Assembly (NCBI GenBank): GCA_030591745.1
Contig: JAUVAM010000312.1
Span: 1-5,558 of the forward strand
Direction: 5' to 3'
Length of the DNA stretch: 5,558 nucleotides
From: Deltaproteobacteria bacterium
Lineage (GTDB): Bacteria; Myxococcota; B64-G9
Positions within the stretch are counted from its first letter, which is position 1, and the number at the start of each line of letters is the position of its first letter. Position numbers and translations under genes: made by a program. Under the pieces are notes generated by a model. The model was not told the origin of the DNA, searched no databases, and worked only from the letters and a program-made list of their open reading frames with translations. Shown here in pieces: positions 1 to 5,558 of this stretch.

Positions 1-781
1 AAAGGTTCCCATCCAGGGTCACCACCGTCAGAGGCATCCCGGTCTGCAGGTTGGCCCAGACGTGGATTTCGATGGGTGTGGGGCTGACCATGTGGCTGAC
101 CATCATGACCACCTCCTGACCTTCGAATTCCAACACAGGTTTCTTGAGGGTCAGGCAACCCTTGGATAGGCGATCCACCTGGCCGAGGGTTTTGCCGTCG
201 GCCGAGACCGTGATGCGATAGTGCCCGCCGATAAAGACCTCGCCTTTTTCCATGGCCGCGGCCAGGAGATAGACGAGAAAACCATCCCCCGCCACATCCG
301 GCAGGACCACCGTATTGTAACGCTTGGAGCAGCCCTGGCTGAGTTGCTTGAGTCCCAGTTGCCGGGCGTGGAACTGGGCAATCTCTTTTTCCGTCAACTT
401 CCCCTCGGCCTCGCTAACCACGCCCTTGTCCAGCGCAGAGAAAGCAATATCGTAGGCTGGCAACAAGCCATCGGGCCCCTGCTTAATGAAGCGCACGCGA
501 AAATGCCCATTGTGCTCCACGACGATCCAGCCTTGCACCTTGGCCGTTTGCAGCGCTTTGACGCCCCCCACCTTGGCCAGCAGCAGGTCCGTGGCCCGGG
601 CTGCAATAGCATCCCGATCGAAAATGGCCTTCCCCAACTCTTCGACGGTCTTCAGTCCAAATTCGCGAATGTCGCATTTTGCGGGCACGGCATTTTTGGT
701 TCCATTTTTAGTCCCATGCACACACTGCCCCATCAACAAACCCACCAGGGCGATTCCCACAATGAACCCTGCGCGGTTCAT
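1..781 (-). CDS. Secreted or periplasmic hypothetical protein, 3' end cut by the window edge
   Basis: I do not recognise a named family. From an ATG at 779-781 the minus-strand frame stays open for 260 codons to the window edge, so the C-terminus is missing. A purine-rich ribosome site (AAAGGGG, 787-793) sits about 5 bases upstream. Residues 1-23 look like a signal peptide: a short basic start (MNR), a hydrophobic core (about 6-18), then a possible signal peptidase I site after VHG. C20 is preceded by MGQ, which does not fit a usual lipobox, so a lipoprotein is less likely. The mature part mixes a helical start (about 40-80, rich in Ala, Lys and Leu) with later beta-type segments, including FIGGHYRITVSADGK (183-197) and SKGCLTL (206-212). 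Cysteines C36, C151 and C209 remain after cleavage. The last visible residues (MPLTVVTLDGNL) resemble the end of a beta domain, so perhaps only a few residues are lost; this is a guess. The reading frame is well supported; the function is unknown. Confidence 0.8.
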   Translation of the reverse strand, partial: MNRAGFIVGIALVGLLMGQCVHGTKNGTKNAVPAKCDIREFGLKTVEELGKAIFDRDAIAARATDLLLAKVGGVKALQTAKVQGWIVVEHNGHFRVRFIKQGPDGLLPAYDIAFSALDKGVVSEAEGKLTEKEIAQFHARQLGLKQLSQGCSKRYNTVVLPDVAGDGFLVYLLAAAMEKGEVFIGGHYRITVSADGKTLGQVDRLSKGCLTLKKPVLEFEGQEVVMMVSHMVSPTPIEIHVWANLQTGMPLTVVTLDGNL

Positions 782-813
782 GTCATCCCCTTTCAGTCGG
801 AAGGAACCCAGGA

Positions 814-843
814 AGCATAGGCGTAGACCCTCCCTGGCGACAA
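814..843 (-). promoter_or_regulatory. Weak candidate promoter for the hypothetical secreted protein
   Basis: On the minus strand, TTGTCG (838-843) and TATGCT (814-819) are separated by 18 bases and lie just downstream of the tRNA operon terminator and upstream of the ATG at 781. The match is moderate: three of six bases at -35 and four of six at -10. A promoter is expected here because a terminator separates this gene from the tRNA genes, but the exact boxes are uncertain. Confidence 0.3.
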
Positions 844-879
844 GTCGAAAACGCCGCCCTTTGGAAAAGGGCCGGCGTT
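843..879 (-). terminator. Intrinsic terminator of the tRNA operon
   Basis: An inverted repeat pairs 850-862 with 866-879, giving 13 base pairs with one bulged C at 872 and a three-base loop. Read on the minus strand the stem is followed by a short run of four T (851-848), two of them in the foot of the stem. It lies downstream of the three minus-strand tRNA genes and upstream of the next minus-strand gene, where a terminator is expected. The plus-strand side lacks a T run, so it should act mainly leftward. The short T run is the main weakness. Confidence 0.6.
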
Positions 880-887
880 CGAAAAAG

Positions 888-940
888 CTGTTCTTGACTG
901 GGTGGCTTTCGACTGCCTCGATGGGCTGGGGTACAACACG
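888..940. repeat. Direct repeat, copy 1 (distal from tRNA-Arg)
   Basis: This copy shares a perfect 23-base core (888-910 equals 995-1017) with copy 2. The match continues with one indel and one substitution (911-924 versus 1018-1032) and ends with a shared ACAACACG. Copy 2 is about 12 bases longer because of insertions in its middle. The copies are offset by 107 bases. No open frame or known RNA explains them. The segment between them (941-994) holds a small hairpin, GGCCC (960-964) with GGGCC (969-973), and otherwise nothing I can name. Confidence 0.8.
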
Positions 941-994
941 CACCTGCCCAACAGCTGCGGGCCCTGGCGGGCCTCGCATCTGTAAGGTCAAGCA

Positions 995-1059
995 CTGTTC
1001 TTGACTGGGTGGCTTTCTGACTGCCCCGATGGACTTTGGGGCACAGTAGACACAACACG
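995..1059. repeat. Direct repeat, copy 2, overlapping the 3' end of tRNA-Arg
   Basis: This is the second copy of the repeat at 888-940. Its right end (ACAACACG, 1052-1059) runs into the tRNA-Arg 3' acceptor strand, so the repeat unit includes the last bases of the tRNA gene. Inside it TGCCCC and GGGGCA can form a six-pair hairpin on the minus strand (about 1022-1043). The matching stem is largely lost in copy 1. It may be the trace of a tandem duplication at the tail of the tRNA operon or of an integration event; the sequence alone does not decide. Confidence 0.75.
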
Positions 1060-1129
1060 CCCGACAGGGTTCGAACCTGTGACCTGTGGATTCGAAGTCC
1101 ACCGCTCTATCCAGCTGAGCTACGGGCGT
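1056..1129 (-). tRNA. tRNA-Arg, anticodon TCG
   Basis: A complete 74-base cloverleaf is visible: acceptor stem ACGCCCG with CGGGCGT, D stem GCTC with GAGC, anticodon stem GTGGA with TCCAC, T stem ACAGG with CCTGT around TTCGAAC, and discriminator G. The anticodon loop CTTCGAA gives anticodon TCG (1093-1095), which reads CGA and, through U34 wobble, other CGN arginine codons. The first pair is A-U rather than the common G-C. CCA is not encoded (TTG follows), so it must be added after transcription. It is the last tRNA in the operon, 32 bases after tRNA-Lys. Confidence 0.97.
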
Positions 1130-1135
1130 AAAACG

Positions 1136-1152
1136 CCCCGCGGGGTGCGGGG
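1136..1152 (-). terminator. GC-rich hairpin between tRNA-Lys and tRNA-Arg
   Basis: CCCCGC (1136-1141) pairs with GCGGGG (1147-1152) around a five-base loop. On the minus strand the stem is followed by CGTTTTA, the shape of an intrinsic terminator, although the T run is only four bases long. It lies within the tRNA operon, so it could be a partial terminator reducing tRNA-Arg output or simply a processing hairpin that separates the two precursors. Which of these holds cannot be told from sequence. Confidence 0.45.
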
Positions 1153-1161
1153 ATTGAAAAT

Positions 1162-1234
1162 TGGGTCGTAAAGGGTTCGAACCTTTGGCCCGCGGATTAA
1201 GAGTCCGCTGCTCTACCAACTGAGCTAACGACCC
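1162..1234 (-). tRNA. tRNA-Lys, anticodon CTT
   Basis: The 73-base cloverleaf is complete: acceptor GGGTCGT with ACGACCC, D stem GCTC with GAGC, anticodon stem GCGGA with TCCGC, T stem AAAGG with CCTTT around TTCGAAC, and discriminator A. The anticodon loop CTCTTAA gives CTT (1199-1201), decoding AAG. This is the AAG-specific lysine acceptor, which suits the many AAG lysine codons in the neighbouring large gene. CCA is not encoded. It lies 9 bases after tRNA-His in the same transcript. Confidence 0.97.
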
Positions 1235-1243
1235 ACAAAAAAG

Positions 1244-1316
1244 GGTGAATGATGGGGCTCGAACCCACAACATCTGGAACCACAATCCAGGGCTCTACCA
1301 TTGAGCTACATTCACC
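1244..1316 (-). tRNA. tRNA-His, anticodon GTG
   Basis: The cloverleaf has acceptor GTGAATG with CATTCAC, D stem GCTC with GAGC, anticodon stem CTGGA with TCCAG, T stem GTGGG with CCCAT (one G-U pair) around TTCGAGC, and discriminator C73. The anticodon loop TTGTGGT gives GTG (1281-1283). A G at 1316 just before the acceptor stem faces C73 and fits the extra G-1 that marks tRNA-His for histidyl-tRNA synthetase, so the feature is drawn from that base. CCA is not encoded. It is the first gene of the three-tRNA operon, about 40 bases after the predicted transcription start. Confidence 0.97.
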
Positions 1317-1362
1317 ACAATCGAATCAAAGAACAATCACTTCCAAAAGGAATGAGCCACGG

Positions 1363-1391
1363 TATTTAGCATCGGCCAGATTTCATGTCAA
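1363..1391 (-). promoter_or_regulatory. Promoter of the His-Lys-Arg tRNA operon
   Basis: On the minus strand there is a perfect -35 box TTGACA (1386-1391), a 17-base spacer, and TAAATA (1363-1368) preceded by TGC, an extended -10 element. The start of transcription would fall near 1356, leaving about a 40-base leader before tRNA-His. A strong promoter of this kind fits stable RNA genes. A short inverted repeat GGGTC-TTGG-GACCC (1394-1407) lies just upstream of the -35 box and could be a binding site, though it may be chance. Confidence 0.75.
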
Positions 1392-1454
1392 TAGGGTCTT
1401 GGGACCCATTCGGCAAGAGACTGTTTTGGGGTTTGGGTGGTCTTTTTCAGGAGT

Positions 1455-1484
1455 TTGACTTCCGTGCGGCCTTTGGCCAATAAT
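1455..1484 (+). promoter_or_regulatory. Promoter of the OmpA-family gene
   Basis: TTGACT (1455-1460, five of six consensus bases) and AATAAT (1479-1484, five of six) are separated by 18 bases, giving a start near 1491 and a leader of roughly 48 bases. The spacer holds the symmetric GGCC-TTT-GGCC (1468-1478). Because this promoter lies downstream of the first in-frame ATG of the open frame (1437), it also argues that translation starts at 1539. Confidence 0.6.
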
Positions 1485-1525
1485 GTTTTCACATTCGATG
1501 GGTTAATGAGTTTTTCAGACAGCAC

Positions 1526-1530
1526 GGGAG
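1526..1530 (+). promoter_or_regulatory. Ribosome binding site that fixes the start at 1539
   Basis: GGGAG lies 8 bases before the ATG at 1539. The alternative in-frame ATGs at 1437 and 1506 have no comparable site, and only the start at 1539 puts a classical signal peptide at the N-terminus. An out-of-frame ATG at 1534 opens an eight-codon frame ending at 1557 that overlaps the true start; it is probably incidental. Confidence 0.65.
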
Positions 1531-1538
1531 CGTATGCG

Positions 1539-3860
1539 ATGCGCAGATTTTCCATGAGCTTTAGCCTTGCGGCCCTGTTGAGCTTGGGCCTTTTCCTTGC
1601 CACCCTGCAACCCGCCTTCGCCCAAGACACCATGGATGACTTGGACGCCCAGATCGAAGAGGGCGGCGGCGACAAGGACAAGAACGAAAAAGACAAGGAA
1701 AAGAAAGAGGTGGCCGAGGCCGAGCAAGACGCGCCTGCCTTTCCGAATCTGCGGTTTTACTCGGCTGCCCCCGGTGGCGAGACGGGTTTGATTCGCGTCA
1801 TGGAGGCAGGCAGCGGCCCGCCTTTGAGCTTCCGGCTTAGCCTGTCCACGGGTTTCTATACCTCGTCTGCTTTTCTTAAAGACGGGGACGTGATGGAGAC
1901 CATGGGCCTTGTCGACTACGAGCAGAGCCATATCGTCGGTCGCTTCGGCCTGTCGGCCACGGTCTGGGATTTTGTGGAAGTCTTCGCCAACATGCGCAAC
2001 AGCGCCAACAAGAACAGTCTGTCTCGACCTCAATTGCTGCAAACCCAGGGTGATTTTGAGTTGGGCGCCAAGGGCTTTTATCCGGTGTTGGATTATTTGT
2101 CGGTGGGTTTGAACTTCGGCCTGACTTTCTTTAACGGCATCGGTGACGTGACGCCTGCTTTGGACTCAACGGGCATTCGTACGGGCTTGCTTGTGAGCTT
2201 TGACGCCCGCGAGATCGACAAGCGGATTCCTCTGCGTTTGCACCTGAACGCCGGCATGATCGTGGAAAACTCGGACGCCCTGGAAGGTGGCCGGGATTTG
2301 ACTTGGATCGAGCAGTACGCGCTGCGGATTAATAAGTACCATCGGGTGGCCCTGGGTTTCGCCGTGGAGGCGCCTTTGCCCTATTTGGATCCGGTGGGCA
2401 TCACGCCCTTCATCGAGTTCACCGCCGAGGTGCCGGTGGGCATTTCCGCCGATGAGCTGGAATTGGGTTCCATGGGTACGAATACCACCTTGGCCGATGT
2501 GATCCCCATGCGCCTGACCCCTGGTGTGCGCGTGACCTGGTTGCAGCATTTGAGCCTGGATGTCGCCGTGGACATCGGCCTGGGCGGAGAAAAAGCCTAC
2601 CTGTCCGGCGTGCCCTCCATTCCGCCTTACACCGTCTGGTTGGGTTTGACTTATGCGTTCAACCCCTTCTCCATGGGTGGTGCCTGCGCTACCCCGGAAA
2701 CCGGGCGCATCGTGGGCAAGGTGAGCAAGGCCAAGGATGGGGCTCCATTGGGCAACGCCATTCTCACTTTCTCGCAGACCCAGGTCACGCCCGTGGCCTC
2801 CGATGGCCGGGATGGCCGCTATGTGTCCTACCAGATGAACGAGGGCAAGGTGGCGGTGACCGCAAGCCTGGACGGTTACGAGTCTTCGACCCATGAAATC
2901 CTGGTGACCGAGGGCGGCACGGCCATGCTGGACTTCTCATTGGAAGAGGCGCCTGTTGAGCCGACCAAGCCCACGGGTGGTTTTTTGTTGGGTCGAGTCA
3001 TCAACGCGGTGGACCAGATGCCGGTGGGCTACGCGGTGATCTCCTTTGACGAGACGGATTTGGCACCCATGGCCTCCAGCGACATGGAAGGCAAGTACGG
3101 CTCCTGCGAAATGAAGCCGGGCAGCTATCAGTTGACCGCCCGCAAAGAGGGCTTTCTGCCTCTGACCCAAGTGGTCGAGCTCAAGGCCGGCGAGAAGACC
3201 TTGCAGGACTTTGCTTTGGAGCCCTCGGCCAAGCAGGGCACCCTGAAGGGCGTGGTCTTGGACAACAAGGACAAGCCCTTGCAAGCCAAGGTGAGCGTTG
3301 TCGGTCAGGAGACCCTCGAGCTTTCGACGACCGCCGATACGGGCGCTTTCGAAGCCAAGTTGCCGCCGGGCGATTACAGCGTCAAAGTCGAGGCCAAGGG
3401 CTTCTTGTCCAAAGGGCGCGACTTGAAGCTTGAAGAGAACGCTACCTTCTCGGCCGAGTTCAAGCTGAGCCCCAAGCCCAAGAAGGTCATCGTGGTGCTC
3501 AACATCAAGGCCAAGAAGATCAACGTAAAGAAGAAAATCCACTTTGCTTCGGGCAAGGATGTGCTGCGGGCTGATGCGTATCAGATCCTGGATGGGGTCA
3601 TCGATATCCTGGTCAACCATTCAGAGATTAAGAAGCTGCGAATTGAAGGGCACACGGACTCGAAGGGTTCGCGGCGCTTGAATTCCAAGCTCAGCCAGGG
3701 TCGGGCCGAGGCGGTGATGAACTATCTGCTGCAGCAGGGTATTTCGGCGGATAAGCTTGAGGCGAAGGGCTTTGGGCCGGATAAGCCCATCGCGCCCAAT
3801 ACGACGCGACGGGGACGTGAGCAAAATCGGCGGGTGGAGTTTACGATTTTAGATAAGTAG
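1539..3860 (+). CDS. OmpA-family outer-membrane protein with three carboxypeptidase-regulatory-like domains
   Basis: This 773-residue protein probably links the outer membrane to peptidoglycan. Residues 1-28 are a signal peptide (MRRF start, hydrophobic core, cleavage after AFA). Residues 30-65 are a highly charged Asp/Glu/Lys linker. Residues 95-377 contain about a dozen alternating polar and hydrophobic strands ending in LGLTYAFNPF, as in a beta-barrel. Three beta-sandwich repeats resembling carboxypeptidase regulatory-like domains follow (about 388-469, 481-563, 567-646), with the first two most alike. A Lys-rich hinge (644-666) leads to a C-terminal OmpA domain (about 660-771). There EGHTD (703-707) and the R of SQGR (722) are 15 residues apart, matching the diaminopimelate-binding Asp and Arg of E. 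coli OmpA. The protein is much longer than E. coli OmpA because of the inserted repeats. The 1539 start is preferred over 1437 and 1506 on ribosome site, promoter position and signal peptide. The OmpA domain is certain; the barrel is inferred from strand pattern. Confidence 0.93.
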   Translation: MRRFSMSFSLAALLSLGLFLATLQPAFAQDTMDDLDAQIEEGGGDKDKNEKDKEKKEVAEAEQDAPAFPNLRFYSAAPGGETGLIRVMEAGSGPPLSFRLSLSTGFYTSSAFLKDGDVMETMGLVDYEQSHIVGRFGLSATVWDFVEVFANMRNSANKNSLSRPQLLQTQGDFELGAKGFYPVLDYLSVGLNFGLTFFNGIGDVTPALDSTGIRTGLLVSFDAREIDKRIPLRLHLNAGMIVENSDALEGGRDLTWIEQYALRINKYHRVALGFAVEAPLPYLDPVGITPFIEFTAEVPVGISADELELGSMGTNTTLADVIPMRLTPGVRVTWLQHLSLDVAVDIGLGGEKAYLSGVPSIPPYTVWLGLTYAFNPFSMGGACATPETGRIVGKVSKAKDGAPLGNAILTFSQTQVTPVASDGRDGRYVSYQMNEGKVAVTASLDGYESSTHEILVTEGGTAMLDFSLEEAPVEPTKPTGGFLLGRVINAVDQMPVGYAVISFDETDLAPMASSDMEGKYGSCEMKPGSYQLTARKEGFLPLTQVVELKAGEKTLQDFALEPSAKQGTLKGVVLDNKDKPLQAKVSVVGQETLELSTTADTGAFEAKLPPGDYSVKVEAKGFLSKGRDLKLEENATFSAEFKLSPKPKKVIVVLNIKAKKINVKKKIHFASGKDVLRADAYQILDGVIDILVNHSEIKKLRIEGHTDSKGSRRLNSKLSQGRAEAVMNYLLQQGISADKLEAKGFGPDKPIAPNTTRRGREQNRRVEFTILDK

Positions 3861-3889
3861 GTCGCCACCGATGATGATTAGCCCCTAGC

Positions 3890-3911
3890 CCCGCACCGCT
3901 GGCGGTGCGGG
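3890..3911. terminator. Strong hairpin between the convergent genes
   Basis: A near-perfect inverted repeat pairs 3890-3899 with 3902-3911 (ten pairs, or nine with a four-base loop), 29 bases past the OmpA-family stop codon and 74 bases from the stop codon of the opposing gene. Neither side is followed by a T run, so it does not meet the classical intrinsic terminator rule. It may still end or stabilise the 3' ends of both transcripts. A second, wider inverted repeat, GGGATCTA (3917-3924) with TAGATCCC (3978-3985), lies just beside it. Confidence 0.5.
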
Positions 3912-3985
3912 ATAAAGGGATCTACTGGGTGGTCTGTTGATATTCGAGATTGTTTTTGGGGATGGGATTTCCTGGTTTAGATCCC

Positions 3986-5558
3986 CTAATGCAAAGCCTG
4001 CTGCACCTGCATACCCTTTACATCCTGGTTGAAGAAGTCTACGGCCTTCTTGCGTTGTTGCAGGTATTCTGAACTGGGCCTGTTGAGCTGACCATCGATG
4101 TTGTCGTTGGCGAAGTCGAACTTGCTTCTTCGTTTGTAGTTGATGCTTTTTTCGGCCGGGGCGGGCATGGGGATGTCTTCGTCCATGTCCTTTCCGTCAA
4201 GTTCTGTTCCGGCGGTTCGATACAGGCCAAAGCGCTTGCCCTGGCGCACGATGACCGTGGCCGGACCCTCGATGGCCTCGGCGATGAATACGCCTCGGAG
4301 ATCTGTTTGGCCCGCGGTGAAGCGTGCGTCGTCTTCGCCCTTGAGTTGCACTCGGCTGTTGGGCAGGGGCTTGTTGCGGCCATCTCGTACGGTGACGCGC
4401 ACCCGGCTGGCACCGCGGTATTCCCGCACTTCGCACTTCAGGCCGTCTACCAGGGCCAGGCTGTAACTGGTGTCGTCACCGCCCCGCAGGATCAGCAAGT
4501 AGGCACCTTGGCCCGGTAGTCGCAAGGGGATGTCTTGTTCGAAGGCACCACCGGAGGGCGGTGGGCGCAGGCGCAGCTTGGTGGAGAGGACCGGTTTGAT
4601 GCCCGCCAGGTTGACGTCTTGCAAGTTGGCCAAGGAGCCCTTGAGCAAGTACAGCTTCATCAAATCCACCCGGTAGGCCCTGAGATCGATTTCTTTCAGA
4701 TTGCGGGCATGGACTTTGAGCACCGGGGGTTTGCCGGCCCGGGCCTCGATGACTTCGGGGGCCTTGAAATGTTTGCGTTCCAGTTCGCGCACGGCCTCAG
4801 CCGCATCGCGGAATCGATCAGAGACCTTGCGATAAAGCTTCAGCGCCTCGGGCAACTGCCCACGCGCATGCCGGATTTGGGCCATGATGTATTGAGCCAT
4901 CAGTCGGTTTTCTTCATCGCCGCCCGCCTCGTCTTTTTCATCGTCGGCCACGACTTTTTTGCAGAGATCCAGCGAGGGACCGTATTCGCCAAGCCGGAAG
5001 TGAGCGAAGGCTTTCAAGTAGGCGAAGGCCGGTGCCATCTTGCTTTTGCTGTGACGTTTCATGCCCATGCCGGTCCAGCGCACGGCCTCGTCGGCTTGCT
5101 TCCGTTCCAGGAAGGCGGAGGCCAGTGAGAAGACAGCCTCCGGCACACGTGGATCATCCGGATAGTTCCCTAAGAAATCGGCCATGAAGCCCGTGACCTC
5201 GCCCAGCATGCCGGGTCGGTCGAAGCCTTTGATCTCCTCGCCTGCCAAGATGGAATCGGCAAAGTTGTAGACCACCTGACTGAAGGAATAAGCGGCCTGG
5301 GCACCCAGGGCGTTGTCGGGGTAGGAGCTCAGGAGTTCCCGGGTTGTGGCCATGGCCTCGGCGGCGGCGCGTTCGGATTCGAGTTGGCCTACTGCTTTGA
5401 GGTCGCGCAGGAATTGCGCCTCGGCCAGGCCTCGGGCCAGGTACATGCCGCCCTCGTACACGCCCAGCTTTCGGTAGGCAAGCTGTACCGGCTGAATTTT
5501 GTCGAAGGGGATGATCAGGTTCGGGTTTTTCTCCTTGCTGATTTCAAAGTATTTCAGG
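3986..5558 (-). CDS. TPR and macroglobulin-like domain protein, N-terminus cut by the window edge
   Basis: The stop codon TAG is at 3986-3988. A GTG at 5459-5461 could start a 491-residue protein, but the frame continues without a stop for 32 more codons to the window edge, with normal-looking sequence (LKYFEISKEK...), so I treat the gene as running off the edge. In fragment numbering, residues 60-260 are helical, with TPR-like units such as PEAVFSLASAFLERKQADEAV (part, 138-158) and ARGQLPEALKLYRKVSDRF (231-249). Residues 277-375 are beta-rich and contain RAYRVDLMKLYL and LPGQGAYLLILRG, patterns I associate with the macroglobulin domains of bacterial alpha-2-macroglobulin-like proteins. Residues 383-446 form a second beta domain (VTVRDGRNKPLPNSRVQL, then TDLRGVFIAEAI), like an MG2-type domain. 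A charged tail (about 453-523) ends in VKGMQVQQALH. No thioester motif (CxEQ type) is visible, so it is not a full protease-trapping macroglobulin. Function and location are unknown; an envelope role is inference. Confidence 0.85.
   Translation of the reverse strand, partial: LKYFEISKEKNPNLIIPFDKIQPVQLAYRKLGVYEGGMYLARGLAEAQFLRDLKAVGQLESERAAAEAMATTRELLSSYPDNALGAQAAYSFSQVVYNFADSILAGEEIKGFDRPGMLGEVTGFMADFLGNYPDDPRVPEAVFSLASAFLERKQADEAVRWTGMGMKRHSKSKMAPAFAYLKAFAHFRLGEYGPSLDLCKKVVADDEKDEAGGDEENRLMAQYIMAQIRHARGQLPEALKLYRKVSDRFRDAAEAVRELERKHFKAPEVIEARAGKPPVLKVHARNLKEIDLRAYRVDLMKLYLLKGSLANLQDVNLAGIKPVLSTKLRLRPPPSGGAFEQDIPLRLPGQGAYLLILRGGDDTSYSLALVDGLKCEVREYRGASRVRVTVRDGRNKPLPNSRVQLKGEDDARFTAGQTDLRGVFIAEAIEGPATVIVRQGKRFGLYRTAGTELDGKDMDEDIPMPAPAEKSINYKRRSKFDFANDNIDGQLNRPSSEYLQQRKKAVDFFNQDVKGMQVQQALH

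Noticed and set aside
221..820. A 199-residue plus-strand open frame overlapping the left-edge gene
   Set aside because: It is the antisense shadow of the minus-strand frame, has no good ribosome site and gives a low-complexity, His- and Gln-rich protein. The minus-strand frame has a signal peptide and ribosome site.
888..1059. A CRISPR array or riboswitch downstream of the tRNA genes
   Set aside because: There are only two imperfect repeat copies of unequal length, with no regular spacers and no recognisable riboswitch core.
1437..1538. A longer N-terminus for the OmpA-family protein, starting at the ATG at 1437 or at 1506
   Set aside because: The ATG at 1437 lies upstream of the best promoter, neither site has a good ribosome site, and both would bury the signal peptide behind extra residues. 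The ATG at 1539 has GGGAG 8 bases upstream.
2166..2894. A 242-residue minus-strand open frame inside the OmpA-family gene
   Set aside because: Its product is rich in His, Gly and Gln as expected from the complement of GC-rich coding sequence, and the plus strand carries a clearly homologous protein.
4535..5128. A 197-residue plus-strand open frame inside the TPR-protein gene
   Set aside because: It is opposite a well-supported coding frame, with no promoter or ribosome site and a composition typical of antisense frames.
5459..5461. GTG as the true start of the TPR and macroglobulin-like protein
   Set aside because: The frame stays open for at least 32 more codons to the window edge with protein-like sequence, and no ribosome site is visible before the GTG.

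Overview
The window looks like a chromosomal stretch from a Gram-negative, diderm bacterium. An OmpA-type peptidoglycan-anchored outer-membrane protein and a signal-peptide-bearing hypothetical protein point to the envelope. The moderately GC-rich base composition, the 773-residue fusion of a barrel, regulatory-like domains and an OmpA domain, and the TPR/macroglobulin-like neighbour suggest a deltaproteobacterial or myxobacterial-type lineage (Myxococcota, Bradymonadota or relatives). That placement is inference from style and memory, not a database match.

Layout: (1) Positions 1-781, minus strand: 260 codons of an open frame that runs off the left edge, coding for a secreted or periplasmic hypothetical protein. 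(2) Positions 782-1055: non-coding, holding the hairpin terminator of a tRNA operon and two imperfect copies of a 53-65 bp direct repeat, the second copy abutting the 3' end of a tRNA gene. (3) Positions 1056-1316, minus strand: three tRNA genes transcribed in the order His(GTG), Lys(CTT), Arg(TCG). None encodes its CCA tail, and a well-formed extended -10 promoter lies upstream. (4) Positions 1317-1538: a divergent control region with the tRNA promoter leftward and a second sigma70-like promoter rightward. (5) Positions 1539-3860, plus strand: a 773-residue modular outer-membrane protein made of a signal peptide, a charged linker, a beta-barrel-like segment, three carboxypeptidase-regulatory-like domains and a C-terminal OmpA peptidoglycan-binding domain. 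(6) Positions 3861-3985: a short convergent intergenic gap with a strong GC hairpin. (7) Positions 3986-5558, minus strand: the C-terminal 523 residues of a protein whose frame is open across the right edge, with TPR-like helical repeats followed by macroglobulin-like beta domains.

The tRNA operon serves translation. The large plus-strand gene probably ties the outer membrane to the cell wall. The convergent TPR/macroglobulin-like protein may also be an envelope protein, but nothing in the window proves that the two cooperate, as they are transcribed towards each other. I see no CRISPR array, transposase, phage gene or clear defence system. The least explained items are the repeat abutting the tRNA-Arg 3' end, the internal hairpin in the tRNA operon, and the domain architectures of the two large proteins.
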